Shown piece by piece: positions 51,701-61,823 of a stretch of DNA of 64,000 nucleotides. The translations under genes were made by a program, and so were the position numbers. The notes under the pieces were generated by a model. It ran no database searches and was not told the DNA's origin. It saw only the letters and a list, made by a program, of their open reading frames with translations. Source of the stretch: Nilaparvata lugens (lineage: Eukaryota > Arthropoda > Insecta > Hemiptera > Delphacidae); assembly GCF_014356525.2 (NCBI RefSeq), contig NC_052510.1, positions 15,486,778 through 15,550,777 on the forward strand, in the 5' to 3' direction. Numbering within the stretch: position 1 is the stretch's first letter; every line of letters begins with the position of its first letter.

Positions 51701-53694
51701 TTTAAAAATATTAGTCCCTGAATCTATATTAGTCCTAGTTTAAATGATGTTTCTTAACTAGAATAATTTGAATGTTCATCAACAATCGTACTAACTACTG
51801 AGGTAATAATTAACAGCATTAAAACTATGAAACTTGAGTTTGTGTAGAATTGTAGAATTCAAGTTGAAAGCTTTATTTCAGCTTATTGTCATATTGAAAT
51901 GTGTAATTTGTGTTGAGACTTGAACTATTAATAAAAGGTCGTAGTATAGTACGCTTCATAAAGACCAAGAATACGATGGGAAGATGAGATAAGGGATGAT
52001 TTGATAAGGATGGGTTATAGAGGATGGAGAGGATTTATAATGGATAGAAACGTTTGGAGGAATGTTGTGGAGGAGGCCAAAGCCCACAATGGGCTGTAGA
52101 GCTATAAAAAAAAAGAAAATTGTGTTGAGGAGACAAAAATTTTATTATCACCTTTTATTAGTCATTTTGTAGAAAAGAGAGACATCAATAACATAAGGTT
52201 TGCACTTGTGTGAGTATAAAAGTGATGACTCAAATCCGCTTTTCATCTTTCGACTCGTAAATACCAGTTCACAATGCTTACATTTACACTGAATCAGGTA
52301 ATGTGGTATTCAGTTCGACACAGCTTCGGTTGTTAGGTTGTGGTTACTGTAAATCGGCCTTGCTTCACTCTCGCTAGTGCATGTTTGTTTACATTGCTTC
52401 CTGGCTTTTAGAATCGAGTTTAGGCTATTTGCAACTAAGTTATGATTTTCATCTCATTGAGAAATTATAATTATTCTCAGAGAATAGTGTGAAAATGAGA
52501 AGATCAAAGTAATCTATAGTGAGTTCCACGTTATAATGGTAGTGGAGAAAGATAGGAGATCAACGTTGCCGATTCCTATGTCTTGCCAATGCCTTCTATA
52601 GACGGTAGCTGATACAGCTTTATTGATGTAGGCTATAGTATTTATGTAAGTATATAATGTAAAGTATTTAATGTAAGGTATTTCATATAATCATCATTAT
52701 TTATAAATTGAAAATTTCTCAATGAGATGAAAATCATAACTTAGTTGCAAATAGCCTAAACTCGATTCCAAGAGTCAGGAAGCGATGTAAACATGCACCA
52801 GCAAGAGTGAAGCAAGGCCGATTCAAAGTATCACAGTAACCACAACCCAACAACCGAAGCTGTGCCGAACTGATTATCACATTACCTGATTCAGTGTAAA
52901 TGTAAGCGTTGTGAACTGGTATTTATGAGTCGAAAGATGAAAAGCAGATTTGAGTCATCACTTTTATACTCTACAGATGTTCAAATGCATTGCATTTGTT
53001 CAAATGCTAATTAATGAATAATTATTATTAAACGAAGATCCCAATTAAATGCTGTAAATCACCCCGAAGACTTCTGCTACTGCAATTATTGACAACAGGG
53101 TAAACAGCTCATCGAATTTCCCCCTAGCTGTTTAACCTGTTCTCAATATTTGCAGTAGCAGAAGTCTTCGGGGTGATTTACAGCATTTAATTGCGATTTT
53201 CGTTCAATAATAATAACTTTTATACTCACACAAGCGCTAACTTTATGTTATTAATGTCTCTCCTTACTATGAATAGACTAAGCTATAGCTTAGGTAAAAA
53301 TAAAATTATCGTCTCCTCAACACAAATTACACATTTCAATACCATGTGAAGATATAAATTAGAAATAAAGCTTATTTGGAAAATCAAACATGAGAAAATT
53401 TTGAAAAACTTGATAAACGTTTGCTGAAAAGACACTTACTTTAGCAGCTGCGTCCCATAAGTCAATTGGAACGGACGACGATATCTTCAAGTTGTTTTCT
53501 AAATTTTGCAGTCGGTTAACAGTCTGCATGGAAAACCGTCTGTGGACGTTCTTCAAATTTGATACTGCTGCCAGAATTTTACGAGTAGCAAGAAATGTTG
53601 TGTTCTCTTCCGTTGAAACATTTCGAGGCGCCAACCGAATGAAAGGCCTTTTCAATATCTTCTCCATAACTTTCTCCGATTGTTTCATACTTTC
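42496..53694 (-). CDS. FAM20B: FAM20B-type glycosaminoglycan xylosylkinase (gene span, 7 exons)
   Basis: The seven exons join in phase to 420 codons plus stop, close to the roughly 410 residues of vertebrate FAM20B. FAM20B is a Golgi kinase that phosphorylates xylose in the proteoglycan linkage region and so controls glycosaminoglycan chain growth. Visible motifs in order: stalk ending [35 protein letters not shown] (nucleotide-binding region with Lys), [29 protein letters not shown] (family cysteines), [30 protein letters not shown] then DRHHYE (catalytic Asp), LLLDNGKSFGNP (metal-binding Asp), ILAPLYQCC, and the C-terminal [16 protein letters not shown]. All splice sites are GT..AG. Residue similarity favours FAM20B over FAM20A/C. 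The signal-anchor exon is missing or unresolved. Introns carry many mobile elements but none breaks an exon. Confidence 0.93.
43108..43339. mobile_element. Small inverted-repeat element in FAM20B intron
   Basis: The left end TACTATAGTCTGTGCAAACC and the reverse complement of the right end, TACTTTAGTCCGTGCAAACC, match for about 22 bases. The interior is non-coding. Confidence 0.6.
44000..44059 (-). CDS. FAM20B: FAM20B 60-bp exon
   Basis: It completes the Ser of the SFGNP motif and encodes [19 protein letters not shown], a block strongly conserved in FAM20B. It is bounded by TTGCAG|C and CTGCAG|GTAAGT. The phases match both neighbours. Confidence 0.95.
44690..44878 (-). CDS. FAM20B: FAM20B catalytic exon
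   Basis: It starts TTTTCAG|A, encodes [34 protein letters not shown] and VVLLLDNGK, and ends AAAGAG|GTATGT. It holds both key acidic residues of the Fam20 kinase fold: the Asp before RHH and the Asp of LDN. A different, longer open frame runs over the same bases but is a shadow. Confidence 0.95.
45360..48145 (+). mobile_element. 5'-truncated LINE (non-LTR retrotransposon) in a FAM20B intron
   Basis: Three consecutive frames follow a LINE ORF2. At 45366-45821 is the C-terminal part of the endonuclease ([17 protein letters not shown]). At 45818-46411 is the linker. At 46380-47264 is reverse transcriptase with [43 protein letters not shown] and [12 protein letters not shown] further C-terminal piece is at 47614-47895. 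Frameshifts separate the parts, so the element is dead. The tail is AAATAAATTGATTGATT near 48120-48140. It lies opposite to FAM20B. Jockey/CR1-like affinity is inferred. Confidence 0.9.
48540..48990. repeat. Diverged relative of the 52-53 kb foldback arm, split by an insert
   Basis: The left part (GATGTAAACAAACATG, GCAGCAAGACCAATTCACAG) and right part (GATTCAGTATGAATGAAAG, AACTGGTATTAACGAGTC) resemble successive parts of the palindrome arm at 52780-52960. About 250 bases between them (48640-48890), with open frames on both strands that I do not recognise, appear inserted. Confidence 0.45.
49117..49290. mobile_element. Hairpin MITE in FAM20B intron
   Basis: The arms CAACACCCCAACA and TAAATACTGCATAATCCA on the left have reverse complements on the right (TGGATTATGCAGTATTTG, TGTTGGGTGTTGGGG). 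The element is about 170 bp and ends about 140 bases from the exon at 49429. Confidence 0.7.
49429..49600 (-). CDS. FAM20B: FAM20B cysteine-rich exon
   Basis: It encodes [31 protein letters not shown] and [10 protein letters not shown]. It is bounded by TTTGCAG|GC and CCAA|GTAAGT. The cysteines form the conserved disulfide-rich insertion of Fam20 proteins. Confidence 0.95.
50081..50277 (-). CDS. FAM20B: FAM20B exon, kinase N-lobe
   Basis: It encodes [38 protein letters not shown] and [14 protein letters not shown], ending FFQDG. It is bounded by GGTTTCAG|G and GGATG|GTAAGG. The match to FAM20B is near-continuous. Confidence 0.95.
51036..51208 (-). CDS. FAM20B: FAM20B exon with ATP-binding segment
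   Basis: It encodes [20 protein letters not shown] and [20 protein letters not shown], ending PQW. It is bounded by TTCTTGCAG|TGG and CAGTG|GTAAGC. The Lys before PQW is the expected nucleotide-binding Lys of the FKP motif. Confidence 0.95.
51268..51390. repeat. Partial copy of the element at 54.07 kb
   Basis: TTGGCAACCGCGCTAG, TATGACTCTATT and CTGTGCTCCGCATAT match the right part of the element at 54071-54380. It begins about 60 bases from a FAM20B splice acceptor. Confidence 0.5.
51918..52117 (+). mobile_element. 3' end of a LINE with target duplication
   Basis: The frame 51962-52099 encodes the last 45 residues of a LINE polyprotein: [32 protein letters not shown], then TAG. A short A-rich tail follows. 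The flanks AATTTGTGTTGAG (51905) and AATTGTGTTGAG (52118) look like the target duplication. The motif is typical of the C-terminus of endonuclease/reverse transcriptase proteins. Confidence 0.85.
52514..52660. repeat. Partial copy of the 25.4-kb inverted-repeat element
   Basis: It starts CTATAGTGAGTTCCACG and continues TTATAATGG, GGTAGCTGATA and similar blocks found at the left part of the element at 25409. It occupies the loop of the large palindrome. Confidence 0.6.
53018..53216. mobile_element. Hairpin element inserted in the palindrome's right arm
   Basis: The arms AATTAAATGCTGTAAATCAC and CCCGAAGACTTCTGCTACTG on the left have near-exact reverse complements on the right, joined by a short AGCTG-containing loop. 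The outer ends extend into ATTATTATT / AATAATAAT. Confidence 0.8.
53440..53694 (-). CDS. FAM20B: FAM20B exon, lumenal stalk
   Basis: Eighty-five codons ([14 protein letters not shown] to IDLWDAAAK) in phase 0 at both ends, bounded by TTTCTGCAG|GAA and GCTAAA|GTAAGT. The end aligns with the WD/E-AA segment of FAM20B preceding WV. The earlier part is the low-conservation stalk after the membrane anchor. ATG at 53688 is in frame, but an upstream exon supplying the signal anchor is expected. Confidence 0.85.
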
Positions 53695-54070
53695 CTGCAG
53701 AAAATAAAATTAAACATATTAAGTTACATTTGTTCAATTTAAATTGTTCATTCATTACAATAATTGTTAATGATGAGATTCACTGTATTTTTATTTTTTC
53801 AAGACAAGTTTTGGCCAATCAAAAAATAAGATATTAATTGAGAATAATTAGAATACATTTACTATAGCATTATTATACAACTTCCATGAATTAGTATTGG
53901 AAGGAAATACCTAATAGCACTCATAAATTATAATAGGAAAGAGTATTTATCTTTCTTGTGGTTAATGGGAAGGATGATGATATAAGAGATCAGTGGACTT
54001 ACATTGGAACATTAGGTGGGTTCCAAGCCCAATACTACACACAATACCCAACAAGGAAATAAAAGGCTTT

Positions 54071-54380
54071 TATACTCCGTACAAAATTACTTTTGACTTG
54101 GAGGGACATGCGCAGCAGAGAAAGTTAGGGATATAGCGGCGCGATGTTGCCGTTCTGAACCGGCCAGCATTCTCTAATTTCCAATGAGTGATCAGCTGCT
54201 CATGATACGCATACGAATGTTTCCTCTCTGGAAGCACTGAGTCGACTGAGTCTTATCGACAAATTGGCAACTGCGCTTCTACGTATGACTCTATTAATCA
54301 CTGTAATTGGTTGATCTCCTCCCTCCATTTCTCTGCGCCGCATATTCTTCAAAGTCAAAAGTAATTTTGTAAGGAGTATA
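54071..54380. mobile_element. Inverted-repeat element (310 bp)
   Basis: The left end TATACTCCGTACAAAATTAC and the reverse complement of the right end, TATACTCCTTACAAAATTAC, match for about 50 bases, including GCGCAGAGA-like sequence. It is non-coding. A partial relative lies at 51268-51390. Confidence 0.7.
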
Positions 54381-56200
54381 GTCTTAGTTCATTAATAATT
54401 TATTGTCAAAGTTAGAAATGCGTTTTCAAACTTTCCACACCAGTTGACAAACAAATCATTTTAGTCCTGTTAGGGCCTCTTAGGTCTACAGTTAGGATTT
54501 TATTAGAGACCCCTTACACCAACATAATATATTTTTAATAAGGTTAGATGAATATGTATGCTATTCCATCAAAACATCGATTAGATGGTAAAAAAATGTT
54601 TGGACTTGCATGTCTATGCACATGATATAATTATAATTTAATGAGAAAAAACATTAAAAAAATACAATACTGGGGGCAATAATTTGTATTGCGCTCAATA
54701 TACTAGGCTGAGGTTACTATTCGAGACACCAAGATTTGGTGGTAGTCACCAGAAGCCCAACTCGGGTCACCATCCCGGACACCGCTGGGACTTCAATATT
54801 GTCTCACTGGAGTCCCAGTTAGGAGTGCTTTACACATAGAGACAGTTTTAGTACCGGTATCCAACAATTTTTAAGTAGTCAACTAAAAGTCCAACTACAA
54901 TTTTTAAGCGATAACTGTATTAAATTTAAGACACCACAATTTCAATTTGTAGAGACTACGATATTCTGCACCAAAGTATTATATTTATCAAAAGTACGGT
55001 AAAAACGTAAAAAATAGGTGATAGTTTAAATATATGTTTAATGTGTATTTTTAGAGATTAAAAAAATTGATTAACTTATGAATCTATTATGAATAGTTTT
55101 CGAATTTATCATCTTAAGCGGCTCACCTTTAAACTGCTTAAAAAATTAATAGGTAATAGTTTAATATAGGTATGTTTAGTGTGTATTTATAGAGATTAAA
55201 AAAATGATTTACTTATGAATAGTGTTAGAATTTGTCATCTTAAGCGGCTTACCTTTAAACTGCTATCAATTTCTTTCTCGTGAGAAAAAATCACTGATAA
55301 GAAATATACATTCAAAAGAAGAGCGCATAAAACTAAGGCAATTAAGACCTTAGCAATATTGCTGGAAATTGATGTCATGGTGGAAATCTTGCAGAAATTT
55401 CCCGAACGTTAGGAGCTTTTGAAGAATTTACCTCAACAAACATTTCTCATTGCAAAAGAATAATTTCTCAAATACTGTGAGTGCTGCTTAGAAACGAATT
55501 TCAGTTCCTCTTTTGAAATTCATCTTGTAATCCCAAAACAAAAACAGCTGCAAAAATCATGACTGTACAGCATAAAACAAAGAAGACCTTCCTCTTTGGT
55601 CCATGTTGTCTACAAAAATGGTTTTCTGTTCCATGTTGTACAGCCATCACAGGCACAATTAGGCTACAGTTATCGGTCATATTCAGTTCGATCTTGTTTA
55701 TAAAAATACGGTATTTCAATTTCTATACCGATCTAACTTATTAATAGTTCTTATATAAACTCATAAAGTTTTAAATTGATAAAGCTCAACATAAAACACA
55801 AATTATGCCGATTTTGTTAAAACGGTGTTTAGGCTACTACGGTTAGATAGGTTATGTCACCAGAGTTCAATATTCTCAAGTTATTATGAATTAATAAACC
55901 AACCACTTCACAAATAACTTTACCAACCTATTACCTACATTATGGGTGTGTTGATGAACTGCATTTAAAAACTAATTTTAAACTAATTTTGTTGACAATA
56001 TGCATTTTACTTTTCAGACCTCGCACTCGCATGTTTGGGTTTGCAAAAAAGGGGCAGGAAGCCAGGAACCAGGCAACCGGAAACCGGACAACAGATAAAC
56101 AGCTGATTTTAATGTAATTGCGCAATGCGCATGTCACAGCTTTATTAATAGTAGCGCAAAGTTCAAATTTGAAGAAATCTTTCTACCCTTCTTCGGCTCG
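54381..56200. other. No confirmed gene; probable FAM20B 5' region
   Basis: A direct repeat with GCGGCT(C/T)ACCTTTAAACTGCT occurs at about 55120 and 55247, within near-duplicated segments of about 120 bases. The FAM20B promoter and first exon probably lie here but could not be fixed. Confidence 0.4.
55501..55719 (-). CDS. Candidate signal-anchor exon upstream of FAM20B
   Basis: The minus-strand frame has a basic cluster (GPKRK) followed by VFFVLCCTVMIFAAVFVLGL, a clear hydrophobic span of about 20 residues, then QDEFQKRN and a stop. This is the layout of a type II Golgi anchor and sits 1.8 kb upstream of the FAM20B stalk exon. No consensus GT donor was found between the hydrophobic span and the stop, so the link to FAM20B is unproven. 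It may be a chance frame. Confidence 0.25.
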   Translation of the reverse strand: MKYRIFINKIELNMTDNCSLIVPVMAVQHGTENHFCRQHGPKRKVFFVLCCTVMIFAAVFVLGLQDEFQKRN

Positions 56201-56215
56201 GTTGCATTATTTTAA

Positions 56216-56332
56216 TTGAATCATGGTTAATTTCACAAGACTTTTTCGAAAAAACGTTTCTCTGATTGTTTCTCCTGAAATTAATCACAATTAAAATTTA
56301 ACCGGCTTTTGAGCAACCGTCACTCTGCCTTT
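56216..56332. repeat. Decayed copy of the 21.1-kb hairpin core
   Basis: CATGGTTAATTTCACAAGAC, GAAATTAATCACAATTAAAA and TTTAACCGGCTTTTGAGCAA correspond to the inner arms of the hairpin at 21050-21205. Confidence 0.55.
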
Positions 56333-56591
56333 CTCATCGAACACCTTACGCATTGGTTGAGTAAAATTTCATTTGTGGGCTTCACTTTAGTGATCCCTTT
56401 TATGGGCCTAATTAATTAAATACTAAACATTGATTTCTCTTAACAAAACAAAGGGCCTCCAGAATGTAGACACTAGGTAAAGGAAGATTTTTTAGACTTT
56501 CGATATGGGGTCTACAGCTATTCCTTTGTGACTCCCCAACTATTACCCTAATAGCCCATTTTTACTTTCCTTGCCCTATTACCATAGTAAT

Positions 56592-56815
56592 CGCACCGGA
56601 GAAGACAAGGAGGCGCGAGAGGATAGCAGCGATCCAGGAGTGTCCTGGATCTACAAACTCCACCGGAATGAAGCAGTGGAACTAGCAGCGACAGCGGGGC
56701 TACCTACAACGGGTACAATGGCGGAGCTGAGGAAGGTTCTTGTGGACCATCACAGGAAGACGGCAGGCGAAACCAGCAGTCCGAACCAGGCTAGCAATGG
56801 AGCTAGTGCAAGCTA
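56592..56815 (+). pseudogene. Gag-like SAP-domain fragment
   Basis: The frame reads VSWIYKLHRNEAVELAATAG and LPTTGTMAELRKVLVDHHRK, resembling the SAP-like helix-extended-loop-helix found near the start of gag proteins of insect LTR retroelements. It interrupts the A/B repeat between CCATAG and TATTGCTTTCCG, where the intact copies have about 10 bases. Only this piece is present. Confidence 0.5.
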
Positions 56816-57356
56816 TTGCTTTCCGAGAAAAATTAAGGTACCCCAATATCTAAATAATTTCTATACGTTTCAAGGTCCCCTGAGTCCAAAATAGTGGTTT
56901 TTGGGTATTGGTCTGTATGTGTGTGTATGTGCGTCTGTGTACACGATATCTCATCTCCCAATTATTAACGGGAATGACTTGAAATTTGGAACTTAAGATC
57001 CTTACAATTTAAGGATCCGACACGAACAATTTCGATCAAATGCAATTCAAGATGGCGGCTAAAATTGAGAAAATGTTGTGAAAAACAGGGTTTTTCGCGA
57101 TTTTCTCGAAAACGGCTGCAACGATTTTGATCAAACTCATACCTTAAATAGTCATTGATAAGCTCTATCAACTGCCACAAGTTCCATATCTGTAAAAATT
57201 TTAGGAGCTTCGCCCCATCTATGCAAAGTTTGATTTTAGATTCCCAATTATCAGGCATTAGATACAATTGAAACTAAAAAAAATCAAGTGGAAAAGATTG
57301 AGCATGAAAATCTCTACAATTAATGTTCATTAACATTTTTACCTAAAATTAAAAAT

Positions 57357-58166
57357 CTGGTGTGGCGCACTCACACAACTTTCCTTGCCGTTATGAAAAT
57401 TGATCACCTGACGCTAGTGTTCCCGCGCATCTATCTCAAGTCTACTATTCAAATATTTGAGCCAGCTGGTGACAGTGCAATAACGCTGGAGACACACATG
57501 AGGTCTGCTATCTCTTCATAGTGAATGATTTAATAGAATCAACAATAATTTGCAATTGAATAATCACATTTTCTCGAATTTAAAGCTTATTTTCAATTTT
57601 AGGTGAAAATGTTACTGAACATTAATTGTAGAGATTTTCATGCTCAATCTACTACACTTGATTTTCTTTGTTTCAATTGTATCTGAAGCCTGATAATTGG
57701 GAATCTATCTGCATTGATGGGGCGAAGCTCCTGAAATTTTTACAGATATGGGACTTGTGGCAGTTGATAGAGCTTATCAATGACTATTTTAGGTATAAAT
57801 TTGATCAAAATCGTTGGAGCCGTTTCCGAAAAAATCACGAAAAACCCTGTTTTTGACAACATTTTCGCCATTTTAGCCGCCATCTTGAATTGCATTTGAT
57901 CGAAATTGTTCGTGTCGGATCCTTATAGTGAAAGGACCTTAAGTTCCAAATTTCAAGTCATTCCGTTAATTGGGAGATGAGATATCGTGTACACAGACGC
58001 ACATACACTCATACACACACACACACACACATACAGACCAATACCCAAAAACCAGTTTTTTGGACTCAGGGGACCTTGAAACGTATAGAAATTTAGAAAT
58101 TGGGGTACCTTAATTTTTTTCGGAAAGCAATACTTTCCTTACCTATGGTAATAGGACAAGGAAAGT
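57357..58166 (+). mobile_element. A/B repeat, copy 2 (intact, inserted)
   Basis: It runs from CTGGTGTGGCGCAC to GGACAAGGAAAGT and aligns along its length with the copy at 6749-7566. It includes a CA microsatellite at 58014-58030. Confidence 0.75.
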
Positions 58167-58444
58167 AAAAATAAGCTCGAAATTCGAGAAAATGTGATTA
58201 TTCAATTGCAAACTGTTGTTTCTATTAAATCATTCACTATGAAGAGATAGCAGATCTCGTGTGTATCCAGCGTTTTTGTCCTGGCCCCAGCTGGCTCAGA
58301 CCTTTGTTTATGAGTAGACTTGAGATGCGCGTGAACACTAGTGTCAGGTGACAAATTTTCATAACGGCAAGGAAAGATGTGTGAGTGCGCCACACCAGAT
58401 TTTTGAATCATGAAATCCTCAACAGTCACATGAACTACCTCAAA

Positions 58445-58640
58445 AAAACTATTCCATAAGACAGTAATGAGTGAAAAAGACCAAAATAGATCTCTCTAAG
58501 GGATTTCAAATTGAGAAATTGGTTTAATAACCTTAATGCAAAGAAACTATTCCATAAGACAGTAATGAGTGAAAAAGACCAAAATAGATCTCTCTAAGGG
58601 ATTCCAAATTGAGAAATTGTTTTAATAACCTTAATGCAAA
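58445..58640 (+). repeat. Tandem duplication, two units of 98 bp
   Basis: CTATTCCATAAGACAGTAAT begins at 58449 and again at 58547, and the following sequence is almost identical to TTAATGCAAAG. Confidence 0.9.
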
Positions 58641-58724
58641 GATGACTGAACTCAACCTTTTTTTCAAATGCTGAAGATCTGGCTTCCACCAATGTTTGTT
58701 ATGGAAAGTCAAATCAAATAAAAT

Positions 58725-61020
58725 AAAATTCTTTTATTCCTCATCCAAAAAACAATACAACAAATATAAATAAATTCTGTCACCCACACTATCAGAAAAA
58801 TGTTTACAATACAATAATGTTACTTAAAAAGCATAATAATAAGCATAATAACATAAAAACTTTCTATTCTACTATTAATGTTTATTATTCTTCTAATAGT
58901 GCAAGCTGACAGGCCGTACTTAAAGGAATTAATCCTTGCATGGACCTAAGGTCTGTGAGCAAGGATGAGCTCCCATCAGTCAGCCTGACGAGAATGAAAT
59001 TGTATTATTAATTTACATATAAATTCATTAATTTATATTGGAAAAGGATGTTGACGTATCCTAAGATATTGAGAGGAGGACAGGGAAAACCCGAAATGAG
59101 AAACAAAGCACAAACCCCGACGATGTTGGATTTCAATTAGAAAAAAAACTGTAGAGCTTTTATAGGAATGATACCTTAATTGAAATTCTAATAAATAATT
59201 ATGAATTGAATGAGGAGCAAAATTTACCTTAAGTCTGATGCAAGACACTAAACTCATAAAAAGATTATGAAAAAAAACTATCTGTAGGATGAGTTTATAA
59301 GTTCCTCTGATTCATCCAGACCGAAGACTGATAATAACCAGTGTGTGTTCTTTTTGAATGTGTCAATAGACAAATATTCAAATAAGTTCAAGTTGGAAAA
59401 TCTACTGGAAATGTTCCTATAAAGAATTTGTGAAATATATGAAGGGTTGGTAGTTGAGTAAGTTCTGTGCAAATAAGTGGATGAGACAGTTGTATTCTGT
59501 GAGTAACGGGTGTTATAAGAGTGTGAGACTACTGAAAAAATTGAGTTTTGATGTTTGTACATGTGAATAAGAAGAACTTTCATGGAAATTTGTCTTACTG
59601 TAAGAATAGATGTTTCATTAAATAATAAATCTGACGGATGAAATCTTGATTTCTTGAAGGCTACCTTTATGACTTCTCTCTGTACCACAGCAACGGGTTC
59701 GAGAACCGTTTTATAAGCTCCCCCCCAAGCAATGATGCCGAAAGCCAGTATTGATTGTATACCCTATAAGCATAATAGGCCATCTTAATCTCATTTGGAT
59801 TGAGAATGTCACTCAACATCCGAAAAGCATAAATTAGCCGACGAATTCTGCATTTTAAGTAGGTGATGTGTTCTGACCATCTCATACGTCTGTCGAAAAC
59901 AATACCTAGATATTTGTATGAGTGTACTCTTTCTATACGCTCACAGTTACATACATTGCTTTGCGGATCATCACAGTTATGTATTTTGATGTCTTCAAGG
60001 TTGTAGTCAGTAATGGGGCGCAGAGATATTGGCATAAACTTTGTTTTTGTTACATTTAGAGAAAGGGTGTTCTGGTCAAGCCACTTTTTCACCTGTGCAA
60101 GATCATGTGTTGCTTTATCTTTTACTTCCTCCCAAGAAGCACCTCTCAGAAAAATAAGGGTATCGTCGGCAAATAGCAAAATCTTTCCATTCAGGGCAAG
60201 TCTCGAAATATTGTTAATGTAGACGAGGAAAAGCAGGGGACCCAGAGTACTGCCCTGGATCACCCCGTAATCCACGTCAGCTTCATCACCAACTATACCC
60301 GCTATGGAAACAGATTGCCTCCTGTTTGAAAGAAAACTATTGAACCAAGACAATGATGTGCCTTGGATGCCTATGTATTCTAACTTTTTTAAGAGCTTTC
60401 TCCTATCTATAGAAGTCTAAGAAGATCATCATGGATTTTTGGCTAGAAGATATAGAATTGTTAATCTCTACATTGATATCAAATAGGGCATCAGTTATTG
60501 ATTTATCTTGCCTAAACCCATACTGAGATTTACTAAGAATATTGTTTGCTAGAAGATAGCTCATCAGTTGTTCTTTCACAATTTTTTCTAATATTTTAGA
60601 GAAAACACTCAAAATGGATATAGGACGGTAGTTATTCATATCATTACATGCTCCAGATTTAAATAGATGTATCACTTTAGCTAATTTGATTAATGAGATG
60701 AAGAAGGGGTTTTGATAAAAGATGAATGTTATATTTAAGAGAGGATGCAGAGAAATTATCATAGCCAGGGGCAGAACCTCCTCTTAAGCCGGACACGTGT
60801 CGCAAGATAACTTGCTCTGTGACAGGCTTCAAGACAAAGTTAGTATGACTTCTGTATAAATAGTCATCTATTAAAGGTTCATCATCTGAAACAATAGTAT
60901 TAGCCAACCTCCTGCCTACACTAGAGAAGAAATTGTTGAATTCATTGGATACATCCTTATAGGGGAGTTCAAGGAGAGGTTCTGTGTACTTGTATTTAGA
61001 AATTTTTGTAGGGGGAACTG
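58725..61020 (-). mobile_element. LINE (non-LTR retrotransposon), 5'-truncated and frameshifted
   Basis: Minus-strand fragments follow LINE ORF2 order. 60677-60907 and upstream frame: SNEFNNFFSSVGRRL, GLRGGSAPGYDNFSASSLKY. 60403-60762: NYRPISILSVFSKILEKIV, SQYGFRQDKS, MIFLDF. 59667-60353: GVIQGSTLGPLLFLVYINN, LLFADDTLIF, YLGIVFDRRMRWSEHI. 59278-59688: the C-terminal region. Frameshifts lie between fragments. An AT-rich tail (minus TTTTATTTTATTTGATTT) ends near 58725. It is a different lineage from the LINE at 45-48 kb. Confidence 0.9.
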
Positions 61021-61823
61021 TTCTTTATTCTTTGTACGGCCTGTTCAAAGCCTCTGTACGGCTTTGTTCTTTATGGAAAGTTTATACTGATAGACTACTG
61101 TGCTGATACCGTTAGTAGTTGGTACCTCTTGGATAAACCAACAAGATATTTGGAAAGAGAGGAAGAAGAAACTTTACTACAAGAACTATTTCAAGCTTTG
61201 GACAGTAAAATATTGAGTTATCAAATTTACAGATTTTTCTTCTAAAATATAGCTTTCTGAAAACTCACGTACGGTACCTACAGTACTAATTATATTACTT
61301 TCCACTTTTGTAACACAGAAACAAACTGTTATTTAGAAAATGATGCAATAATAACATAAAACTAGGAATCTATGCGCTTTATAATGTGTTATTCAAATTT
61401 ATGTACAAGTTTCTACAGTAGGCCTACCTACTATAGCTTAGATATAGGTAGTATTAGCAATTAGTGTTTTTCCAATAAAAGCACACAATTCTGGGATTAA
61501 TAAAGATTGTGTCATGGAAAAACTACTGACATGTGCACGATGTTCTTAAGCTGTTACAATAAAACAATTTCCATTGATTTAAGTTCTATTATTTTTTATT
61601 AGTGAAAATAAAGAAGTTGAGCACACATATGAAATTAAACAGTGAGCAGATCAATGAATTACCTACATGTTGAGAATAATTAGTAGCTCTTCATTACTAT
61701 TAAAATTCTAGACCTTCATTAGTGTGAGCAAATTTAATAGCATCTTTTATAGTGAAAACATGTCACGAAAGTAAAGCAAGTTATCCTTATGTCCCAACTG
61801 TTTTTAAGATATTTATCCTTTCT
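61021..61823. other. Spacer, no gene seen
   Basis: AT-rich DNA between the LINE and the stop codon of the unknown gene; it may contain that gene's 3'UTR. Confidence 0.5.

Larger units (their letters stand above)
51893..53340. mobile_element. Large palindromic element invaded by three others
   Basis: The two arms are reverse complements. ATTGAAATGTGTAATTTGTG at the left end matches the right end, and inward blocks include AGACATCAATAACATAA, AGTATAAAAGTGATGACTCA and GTTATGATTTTCATCTCATT. The inner boundary is near 52468 and 52712. The left arm is broken by a LINE fragment (51918-52117), the loop holds a partial element (from 52514), and the right arm is broken by a hairpin (53018-53216). It lies wholly in a FAM20B intron. 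Confidence 0.8.
56561..58410 (-). mobile_element. Minus-strand A/B repeat split by a plus-strand copy of itself
   Basis: The part 56561-57356 is the reverse complement of the second half of the 6.7-kb repeat, and 58167-58410 is the reverse complement of its first half. Between them lies a complete plus-strand copy (57357-58166). TAAAAAT lies on both sides of the inner copy and may be its target duplication. The minus copy also carries a foreign coding fragment at 56592-56815. Confidence 0.75.
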
